A stretch of DNA of 64,000 bases from Cloacimonetes bacterium UBA5614 (GTDB lineage Bacteria > Cloacimonadota > Cloacimonadia > Cloacimonadales > Cloacimonadaceae), in the NCBI GenBank assembly GCA_002424605.1, contig DIKQ01000013.1, forward strand, positions 124,001-188,000, in the 5' to 3' direction. The notes beneath the pieces were generated by a model. The model made no database searches, was not told the DNA's origin, and worked only from the letters and a program-made list of their open reading frames with translations. Shown in pieces: positions 8,540 to 15,667 of this stretch. Every line of letters begins with the position of its first letter. Positions within the stretch are counted from its first letter, which is position 1. The position numbers were made by a program, and so were the translations under genes.

Positions 8540-9661
8540 TTATAAATCTTCGTCAGGGTCAACGATATTAGCCATGAAATGGCGGTCGTGCCTGTCCAGG
8601 ATAATTACGGCAAGGATTGCCGCTATCAGGAGGAACAGACAGATAGAGGTTATCCAGATATTATGGATGCGGTTGCTGAAAATCTTGCCTTCGCCGGCTT
8701 TGGGCTTGGAATCCGGAGAAACCGGCAGGTCAAAATCCCTGGCGATTCTCAGGATACGCAGGATATGCAGCACAGGAACATTCTTGCGCGCAAACAGCAT
8801 CATCGTTCCCAACTGTTCAAACTGCTTTTCAGCCAGCTTGCGGTTGATGCCTTCGGGTATGAGCCTGGCGTTAACGTTGCTGCCGACATTGGCAAGACCA
8901 CCGCCGATATTGACAAAGAGGCGGTATCTAAGGCCCTGGGGAAGCGCATCCTGATATGCCTGCATACGCAGGTCTATGTTATTCTCCAGACTGTTTCCGG
9001 ACAGCAGGGGAACTTCGTTTCTTCTCATTGCTTCCCTCAGCAGGTGAATGCCGTTGTCGGAAAGCCCCACGCCCAGGTCGTCCCTGCCTCCGAAGGAAGC
9101 ATAGGAACTGCTGAAATCCAGCAGGTTTTCCTGCTTGAGCATGGTTTCGATATCGAGCCAGGTAAAGTCTTCGCGGTTAGCTCCGAACTGGGATGAGCTG
9201 AGAGCCGTGATGATAACGGGCTTGAGTTCCAGCACGGACATGGCTGCCAGCAGGGCAAGATTAGCTCCGGGGTTTGAACCGGTGAAGCCGACTGCTATGT
9301 AATCCCCGGGCCTGACCCTGGCTTCCTTGAATCTCTGCACAAAAGCCGCCGCCAGGTTTGGATTGAGGGCTGTCTGCTTTTCGGAAAGGATACCGCGGGA
9401 AGTGGTGATAGGGCTCAGCCGGGTGCCAATCAGTCCCGTATTAAAGGGGTCGTCGATGGGGTCAAACTCAAAGCCCTTTGCCTTTAGGTCGTCATGGATG
9501 ACCTGGAGGTATTGCTCCATCAGGTTGGCTGCCTTCACTTTTTCATCATAATAATCTGACCTGATTACCTTGTAACTGCTCTGGGCAATGGCAAACAGGA
9601 TTAAACTAAGCGCAAACAATGCAATCAGAGACCTGCCGGATTTAAGATTTGGACGATACAT
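8540..9661 (-). CDS. pgsW: Poly-gamma-glutamate system protein PgsW
   Basis: The 373-residue protein has a membrane segment near each end (residues about 10-28 and about 335-358), leaving a large domain that probably faces the periplasm. The core contains GLIGTRLSPITTSRG and a region of the form YIAVGFTGSNPGANLALLAA, as I recall for the family annotated 'poly-gamma-glutamate system protein' in diderms such as Fusobacterium. It starts 2 bases after the pgsC stop. Its biochemical role is not established. I rely on family recognition from memory and on the adjoining pgsB-pgsC pair. Confidence 0.8.
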   Translation of the reverse strand: MYRPNLKSGRSLIALFALSLILFAIAQSSYKVIRSDYYDEKVKAANLMEQYLQVIHDDLKAKGFEFDPIDDPFNTGLIGTRLSPITTSRGILSEKQTALNPNLAAAFVQRFKEARVRPGDYIAVGFTGSNPGANLALLAAMSVLELKPVIITALSSSQFGANREDFTWLDIETMLKQENLLDFSSSYASFGGRDDLGVGLSDNGIHLLREAMRRNEVPLLSGNSLENNIDLRMQAYQDALPQGLRYRLFVNIGGGLANVGSNVNARLIPEGINRKLAEKQFEQLGTMMLFARKNVPVLHILRILRIARDFDLPVSPDSKPKAGEGKIFSNRIHNIWITSICLFLLIAAILAVIILDRHDRHFMANIVDPDEDL

Positions 9662-9663
9662 GC

Positions 9664-10107
9664 TTACACCTCCCCGGCAAAGACGACCATCAGTATCAGT
9701 CTGACCAATACTGCTGCAATCATCATGGTTGAAAGGGTTTTCAGGAAGCCCTGGCGTTCAAACCAGTTGGCAATAAGTCCCGGTACTATATATCCGATGG
9801 ACTGCATCTGCAGGTCATAGACGGTTACATTGTGGAATATCAGGTTGCGTGACAGCCATCCCAGGATAAATCCCACCAGGATGCTCAAAACCATTCTGCG
9901 TTTTCCAAACAGAAGGGTAAACATGCCGATTCCCCTGATGATGCCCCAGGTAACCAGGCTGACAAGCAGGGTCCCCAGTATCTGTAAGGGTTTATCCAGA
10001 TACAACGCTATGTATCCGGGAACTACGATACCGCCTGCGGAGGCTCCCAGCATCTCTGTAAAGATTAAACTGATGATTACACCCAAGCCAACTGCTGCTT
10101 CAATCAC
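9664..10107 (-). CDS. pgsC: Poly-gamma-glutamate biosynthesis membrane protein PgsC/CapC
   Basis: This 147-residue integral membrane protein has about four or five hydrophobic segments. Its start (IEAAVGLGVIISLIFTEMLGASAGGIVVPGYIAL) is typical of PgsC/CapC, the partner of the PgsB ligase in polyglutamate synthesis. The start codon is GTG, preceded by AGGAG, and lies one base after the pgsB stop, so translation is coupled. Length and order (pgsB then pgsC) match known systems. Confidence 0.9.
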   Translation of the reverse strand: MIEAAVGLGVIISLIFTEMLGASAGGIVVPGYIALYLDKPLQILGTLLVSLVTWGIIRGIGMFTLLFGKRRMVLSILVGFILGWLSRNLIFHNVTVYDLQMQSIGYIVPGLIANWFERQGFLKTLSTMMIAAVLVRLILMVVFAGEV

Positions 10108-10108
10108 T

Positions 10109-11320
10109 TTAGGCTCCTTGCTTCTTCTCTGTTTGTTTATTTGTCTTGTTGGAAAGTTTCATTTTATGTTTAAAGTGTGCCACAATCTGCGCTCCGTAAT
10201 AGACATTGCCGGCGATGTTGCCGATGCCGATGACATGCGATTCCTTTACTGTGAGTTCCAGCACCTTTTTATAGATTACTTCTGTGAGAGGTGAGCCCAG
10301 AGCCACGATCTTGGAGCTGGGTATGCCTGCATGCACGGCATAGCTTTCCACTTTGTCATGAATCTCTCCGGTCAGGAACAGGAAGGAGAAATCCAGCGGT
10401 TTGACCGCATCCACCAATTGCTGGGAGCGGAACAGCCGGTCTGCCCTGCTGTTTATAATGATGATTTTTTCCACATTGGTCAGGTGGCCTGTAATCAGGT
10501 TGATGATATGGGCAGAGGAATCAGGGTCATTTGCTGCGAAGACGTTGTAAAAATTAATTATCTTGCCCTGGTCGTGAATCTGGTACTTTTTCAGGGCTCC
10601 GGCGTCCGGACGGCTGGTCTGCATGCCTTTCATGGCGACGTCTCTTGGAACGCCTGCTTCAGCGCAGACTGCCAGCGCCAGCTGCACATTTTCCGCATGC
10701 TCTATATATTGGAATTTATCCAGCTCTTCCTTGGTAACATCGGTAGGACGTATCTGGTGTATTTTGGTGTGAAACTTGGCAGCCCTTTCTTTCAGGATGC
10801 CGAAGTGGTGATTTTCCGCAGTATAGCAGACGCCGTGGGGTGGCAGGGTATTGCTCAGGCTCAGGGTGACGCTTTGCGTGGTGGAGCCCATCAGGTCGAT
10901 ATGGTCTGCCCGGCAGTTTGTGATGACGCCTATCGTGGAACGCACGAACTGCCGTTCAGTAATCCACTGGAAGACGGGATTGACAGCCATGCACTCAACC
11001 ACGATGGCCTGGGGCTTCATTTCCATCGCCTGCCTGAAGATATACTTCTGTTCGATAATATTCGCGCCCATCAGGCGGATGATGGCTGCCTCCCTGCCGT
11101 CGGGAAGGATTACGCGTGGCAGGGTGCCGGTCGTCTTGGCGACTGTCCTGATGCCTCCGGCTCTCAGTCCGGCTGCTATCAGACGCGTAACGCTGGATTT
11201 TCCGCGTGTGCCGTTGACGTGTATCCTGATGGGGACTGATTTCACATTTCTCAGATGACGTATGTATTCCGTTATCCAGTAAAGGACCAGTAGAATGGTC
11301 ACCAAGATTAAAACAATCAT
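10109..11320 (-). CDS. pgsB: Poly-gamma-glutamate synthase subunit PgsB/CapB
   Basis: PgsB is an ATP-dependent amide ligase of the Mur-ligase type that polymerises glutamate through its gamma-carboxyl group. The 403-residue protein has an N-terminal membrane anchor (residues 1-17) and a P-loop HVNGTRGKSS whose GTRGKSS spans residues 37-43. Ligase motifs TTGTLPR, VECMAVNP and TNCRADHIDLMG follow. It is the first gene of a seven-gene minus-strand operon (pgsB, pgsC, pgsW, secreted protein, barrel, acidic protein, gpsA). TGAGGAAT is the ribosome site. The upstream 380-base gap holds its promoter region and a family A repeat. Confidence 0.93.
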   Translation of the reverse strand: MIVLILVTILLVLYWITEYIRHLRNVKSVPIRIHVNGTRGKSSVTRLIAAGLRAGGIRTVAKTTGTLPRVILPDGREAAIIRLMGANIIEQKYIFRQAMEMKPQAIVVECMAVNPVFQWITERQFVRSTIGVITNCRADHIDLMGSTTQSVTLSLSNTLPPHGVCYTAENHHFGILKERAAKFHTKIHQIRPTDVTKEELDKFQYIEHAENVQLALAVCAEAGVPRDVAMKGMQTSRPDAGALKKYQIHDQGKIINFYNVFAANDPDSSAHIINLITGHLTNVEKIIIINSRADRLFRSQQLVDAVKPLDFSFLFLTGEIHDKVESYAVHAGIPSSKIVALGSPLTEVIYKKVLELTVKESHVIGIGNIAGNVYYGAQIVAHFKHKMKLSNKTNKQTEKKQGA

Positions 11321-11461
11321 TTATTCCTCATTACTTACTGCGTTACAACCAATTTTACCGCTTTTTGCTATAAGCTGTCACACTCGTATTCTTGGCAAGA
11401 TTTTTTTTGCCATGACCTTAGTTTAACTTTTGCAATATCTATTCCAATGCCAGGCTCACTT

Positions 11462-11572
11462 CCTGCTTAATTGCCACTTTATGACATATCGCGGAGATGT
11501 CCCGAAGCCTCCCGAAGAAAGTTCGGTCATCTCCGCGGCATCTTCGGGGTATCTCATAGAGCAGGAAGCAGG
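11462..11572. repeat. Palindromic intergenic repeat, family A, copy 2
   Basis: Left arm GAGATGTCCCGAAG (11494-11507) faces CTTCGGGGTATCTC (11542-11555). The two differences from a perfect match both leave G:U pairs in RNA. Outer arms CCTGCTT (11462-11468) and AAGCAGG (11566-11572) also pair. It occupies the middle of the 380-base space between the divergent pgsB and bamA genes; I see no gene there. Confidence 0.9.
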
Positions 11573-11700
11573 CAGTAAGATTCCGGGAAAGCGGTTTTTC
11601 TTGCTGAAATTGGGAAAGGGTTTATCCGGGCAGTAAAAAAATATCTTTACTAAATACAAGGTTTGCCAGATTGTGCAATGCAGGAAAAGGTGGAGGTAAT

Positions 11701-13953
11701 ATGCCTTTTAAGTCCAAGTTAGTCATAGCGATAGCGTTGGCTGTATTAGCCTGCGGAAGTTTGTCTGCCCTAGGAGAAGTGATTTATGATATCCGGGTTA
11801 CCGGCAACCAGAACGTTGATTCCCAGTTGATAATATCTGCCCTGTCACTTCGTGTGGGAAATCCCCTGGACCCCGAAGAAGTCGCCAAATCCATAAAAAC
11901 ACTGAATAACCTTACCACATTTTCACGGGTGGAAATAGAATCCGAACCCTTCCGCACCGGCGTGAACCTGATTGTGAAAGTGGAGGAATACCCGATAGTG
12001 GATGCTGTGAGGTATGAGGGATTTTCGGTCATAAAAAAGGACAAGGTGGAGGAGCTCGGTTCCCTGCACAAGGGCACCTACTGGTCTCCCCAGTTCAAAA
12101 ACCAGTTTGTGCGGAAAATCACCAAGGAATACCTGGCGAAGGGTTACCAGAACGCCTCCATCAATATCAGGGAAACCCCACTCCCCAATAACAGGGTGGG
12201 GCTGGATATCACAAGCTTTGAGGGTAAACGGGTTGCCATCAAAACCATCAGCTTCGTGGGCAACGACCAGATAGAAGAAAAAGTCCTCAAGAAAAGAATG
12301 AAGACAAAGTCCGCCTCCCTGCTCCGTTCAGGACGCTTTGAGCAGGAGAAGTTTGATGCAGACCTGGTCAGCATTGTAAACTATTATAAAAAGAACGGAT
12401 TTATAGATGCCCGGATAGCGGAATGGAACCTGAGACCCACCAGCGACAACTCATTGGAGCTTATCGTCACAGTGGAGGAAGGCGTCAAATACCGCTTCGG
12501 CGAAATCACTGTCTCGGGAAACACCCAATTCACCTCTGAAAACATCCTTTCCAAGTTTAGCCTGAAACAGGGTGAACCCTTTGACCAGGAAAAGTTTGAC
12601 TCACAACTAAGCAGGGCATACTCGCTCTACTTTGAGGAAGGCTACATCTATGTTGCCATAGACACGGAAAAGACCAGGGAAGACGACCTGCTCAATATCC
12701 ATCTGAAAGTATCGGAAAACACCCGTGCCAAAGTAAGGCAGATTCACATAGCCGGAAACAGGCGCACCAAGGAAAAAGTGGTTCGCCGTCAGCTGGAAAT
12801 CGCGCCCGGAGACTATTTCCGCCAGTCCCAGATAATGCGAACCCAGCAAAATATCTATAACATGGGATTCTTTGAGCCGGACATCAGTCTGGACTATAAC
12901 CAGATAAACAACAACGGGGATATCGACCTCACGCTGATAGTGCCGGATAAATCAGCCGGCAGCGCTAACGGCGGTATCGGCTACAACTCCCAGGACAGCT
13001 TTGTGGGTACGCTCAGCGTATCCCAAAACAACCTGTTTGGCAATAACTGGTCTTCCAGCGTCAAATGGGAGTTTGGCGGCAATACTCAGAACTTCGAGTT
13101 TGACTTTACCAATCCCAATTTCTATGACAGCAATACTCTGCTGGGATTTAACCTTTACCACACTCAGAAGACGTGGAGCAGTTTCTATTACAAGATTTTC
13201 ACTCAGGGCGCTTCCGTCAGGGCTGGACAGCCTATCCCCTGGGTCAACCGCTCCCGCGCAGTAGTCGGCTATTCGCTCTACGCCAAGAAATATCGCATTA
13301 CAGATATGGCTTCCGTGCTGGTCAACGCCACGCAGAATGCCAACCTGATAGAACTGGATTCCCTCGGTACGCAGTGGACCAGCTCCACAAACCTGACCCT
13401 GAGCCGGGATACCAGGGACAACATCTTTTTTCCCACCCAGGGTTCTCAACTGACACTCTACTCAGAACTGGCGGGTGGTCCGCTGGGCGGAGACTTTAAC
13501 TATTTCAAGCAGATTGCCCAGATAAGCTGGTTCATCGAAACTTGGAAAAAGCTGGCGTTACGCACCAAATGGCGCTTTGGCTATGTAGAACAATATGGGA
13601 GTTCCAAAGACGTTCCCCCGGATGAAAAGTTTTACCTGGGCGGAACCGGTCCAGACGGAATCAGGGGTTATCCCGACCGCAGCATCGGACCTGCCGGCGG
13701 TGGAACGCGCGAAATCATCTTTTCCACCGAACTGGGCTATCCCATTGCCGGAGACCAGGTCATTGCAGTCGGTTTCTTTGATGCAGGCAACAGCTACAAC
13801 AAGCTGCGGGACTTCAATTTCCTCGGCTTTAAGAAAGGCGTCGGCGCCGGTGTCCGCATTCGCAGCCCCTTTGGACTGATAGGTTTTGACTACGCTTATA
13901 ACCTGGAAGACCATTCCTGGGAACCGCACCTGCAGTTCGGGACCACTTTCTAA
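11701..13953 (+). CDS. bamA: Outer-membrane protein assembly factor BamA (Omp85)
   Basis: BamA inserts beta-barrel proteins into the outer membrane. The chosen ATG (11701) follows GGAGGTAAT and gives a 750-residue protein with a signal peptide ending near SLSALG; an in-frame ATG 30 bases upstream lacks such a site. About five POTRA repeats occupy residues roughly 24-420 (recognisable 'I..I.I.GN......I......', for example VRQIHIAGNRRTKEKVVRRQL). The 16-strand barrel follows, with the conserved loop-6 motif GGTGPDGIRGYPD and a final ...LQFGTTF. It is 47 bases upstream of the radical SAM gene and may share its transcript. Confidence 0.96.
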   Translation: MPFKSKLVIAIALAVLACGSLSALGEVIYDIRVTGNQNVDSQLIISALSLRVGNPLDPEEVAKSIKTLNNLTTFSRVEIESEPFRTGVNLIVKVEEYPIVDAVRYEGFSVIKKDKVEELGSLHKGTYWSPQFKNQFVRKITKEYLAKGYQNASINIRETPLPNNRVGLDITSFEGKRVAIKTISFVGNDQIEEKVLKKRMKTKSASLLRSGRFEQEKFDADLVSIVNYYKKNGFIDARIAEWNLRPTSDNSLELIVTVEEGVKYRFGEITVSGNTQFTSENILSKFSLKQGEPFDQEKFDSQLSRAYSLYFEEGYIYVAIDTEKTREDDLLNIHLKVSENTRAKVRQIHIAGNRRTKEKVVRRQLEIAPGDYFRQSQIMRTQQNIYNMGFFEPDISLDYNQINNNGDIDLTLIVPDKSAGSANGGIGYNSQDSFVGTLSVSQNNLFGNNWSSSVKWEFGGNTQNFEFDFTNPNFYDSNTLLGFNLYHTQKTWSSFYYKIFTQGASVRAGQPIPWVNRSRAVVGYSLYAKKYRITDMASVLVNATQNANLIELDSLGTQWTSSTNLTLSRDTRDNIFFPTQGSQLTLYSELAGGPLGGDFNYFKQIAQISWFIETWKKLALRTKWRFGYVEQYGSSKDVPPDEKFYLGGTGPDGIRGYPDRSIGPAGGGTREIIFSTELGYPIAGDQVIAVGFFDAGNSYNKLRDFNFLGFKKGVGAGVRIRSPFGLIGFDYAYNLEDHSWEPHLQFGTTF

Positions 13954-14000
13954 ATAACGGAAACAAGCTCATATAAAGGAATTGACTTAAACTCAGAAAT

Positions 14001-14948
14001 ATGAAATATAAACATCTGTTCGGTCCTGTCGTATCCCGCAGGCTGGGGATTTCGCTCGGAGTGGATGTGATTCCCTATAAATACTGCTCATTGAACTGCG
14101 TTTACTGTGAAGTAAGCACCACCACACACCTTACACTAAAACGCAAGCCGTTTTATGAGGTCAGTGAAATAATGGGCGAACTGGATGACTTCCTGGCTGA
14201 TAATCCGGAATTGGATTACATCACCTTCTCAGGAGCCGGGGAACCGACCCTTAACAGCAACCTGGGCGGCATTATCTCCGGCATAAAGGAAAAATACCCG
14301 CAATATAAACTGGCTCTGATAACCAATAGCAGCCTGCTCACCGACCCGGAACTGAGGGCGGAAATCCTGCCCTGCGACCTGATGCTGCCTTCCCTGGATG
14401 CGGTTTCCGAGCCTTGTTTCCAAGAGGTGAACCGTCCGATAGACAAGCTGAGGGCGGAAGACCTGATTCAGGGCCTGGTGCAATTGCGCGCTGAGTACAC
14501 AGGACCCATCTGGCTGGAAGTCTTCATCGTTCCCGGCATCAATGACCACCTGGAAGAGATTGAGCTTATCAAAGAAGCCATAGAAAAGATTCAGCCGGAT
14601 AAAGTTCAGATTAATTCATTGGACAGGCCCGGCGCGGAAGCTTGGGTAGAGCCCGCCATCTATCTTGCCCTGGAAGAAATCAGGGCTATTTTGCAGGAAG
14701 ATTCCGTCATCCCGGTGGAAATCATTGCCAAAACGCACTGGGAAAGCACGATAACAGTGTCTGAGGAAGCAGTCCTCAACGAACTGGTGGAATACCTCAA
14801 GACCGGGCAGTATTCCAAAGCGGAACTGGCAAAAGCGCTGGAAATCCATGTGAATGAAGTCAGTAAGCTTCTGCAGCATCTGGCAAAACAGGACTTGGTA
14901 GCCGCGAGGCACAAACATAAAGGCATTTATTACATATGGAAACAGTAA
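14001..14948 (+). CDS. Radical SAM protein (COG0731-type Fe-S oxidoreductase)
   Basis: The 315-residue protein binds a [4Fe-4S] cluster through Cys29, Cys33 and Cys36 in YCSLNCVYCEV (CxxxCxxC). The 'GPVxSRRLGxSLGVD' opening and TFSGAGEPTL (SAM-binding GE motif) mark the COG0731 family. The last 80 or so residues look like a winged helix (YSKAELAKALEIHVNEVSKLLQHL). The substrate is unknown. The gene overlaps ispD by 13 bases and heads a tight run radical SAM-ispD-glmS-ispF-mobB-thiF. Confidence 0.88.
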   Translation: MKYKHLFGPVVSRRLGISLGVDVIPYKYCSLNCVYCEVSTTTHLTLKRKPFYEVSEIMGELDDFLADNPELDYITFSGAGEPTLNSNLGGIISGIKEKYPQYKLALITNSSLLTDPELRAEILPCDLMLPSLDAVSEPCFQEVNRPIDKLRAEDLIQGLVQLRAEYTGPIWLEVFIVPGINDHLEEIELIKEAIEKIQPDKVQINSLDRPGAEAWVEPAIYLALEEIRAILQEDSVIPVEIIAKTHWESTITVSEEAVLNELVEYLKTGQYSKAELAKALEIHVNEVSKLLQHLAKQDLVAARHKHKGIYYIWKQ

Positions 14949-15667
14949 AGACAGCAGCAATCATCACGGCGGGAGGAATGGGGCTGAGACTGCCCGGAGA
15001 CGTGAAAAAGCAGTTCCGCCTGTTAGAGGGTAAACCGCTTTTAATCCGCACCCTGGAGCCATTCCTTGATTTTGATGGCATCTCAGAAATCGTCATCACC
15101 CTGCCTGAAACTGATATCGGTTGTTTCCGCGAACTCGTAGGCCGGTACCTTCCTTCTGCCGCAGACAAAGTGAAACTAATCTATTGCGCAGGCGGCGCTC
15201 AAAGGCAGGACTCGGTCTTTAATGCCCTGAAGCTGCTTTCAGCCGATACCGGATTTGTGATGATTCATGATGGAGTGAGACCCTTCGTAACGGAAAAACT
15301 CATTACTGAACTGCATACGATGGCAAGGAAATACGGGGCAGCCATTCCCGGAACCCAGGTCAAAAACACTATAAAGACCATCAAGGATGAAGTGGTGGAC
15401 CACACAATCCGGCGGGAAATCCTGCTTCAGGTTCATACCCCGCAGGTTTTTCACTATGAAATCCTGATGAAATGCTACCACCGGGCTATGAAGGAAGGAT
15501 ATTATTCCACGGACGACGCAGCCATTCTGGAGCATTACGGTTACAGCGTTCACTACCTGACGGACAATTCATTCAACCTGAAAATCACGGATGAGCTTGA
15601 CTTTTTTATGGCAGAACAGATTATTAAGCACAAGCAAAGCTCCCTTTCCAAAGGAGATAAACAATGA
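14936..15667 (+). CDS. ispD: 2-C-methyl-D-erythritol 4-phosphate cytidylyltransferase
   Basis: IspD catalyses the CTP-dependent third step of the MEP isoprenoid pathway. The 243-residue protein has the nucleotide-binding start AAIITAGGMGLRL...KKQF, the motif GGAQRQDSVFNAL, and VMIHDGVRPFV. A VHTPQVFHYE segment completes the family pattern. It overlaps both neighbours (13 bases with the radical SAM gene, 4 with glmS). ispF, acting two steps later, lies just downstream of glmS, which supports a MEP-pathway operon. Confidence 0.95.
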   Translation: METVKTAAIITAGGMGLRLPGDVKKQFRLLEGKPLLIRTLEPFLDFDGISEIVITLPETDIGCFRELVGRYLPSAADKVKLIYCAGGAQRQDSVFNALKLLSADTGFVMIHDGVRPFVTEKLITELHTMARKYGAAIPGTQVKNTIKTIKDEVVDHTIRREILLQVHTPQVFHYEILMKCYHRAMKEGYYSTDDAAILEHYGYSVHYLTDNSFNLKITDELDFFMAEQIIKHKQSSLSKGDKQ

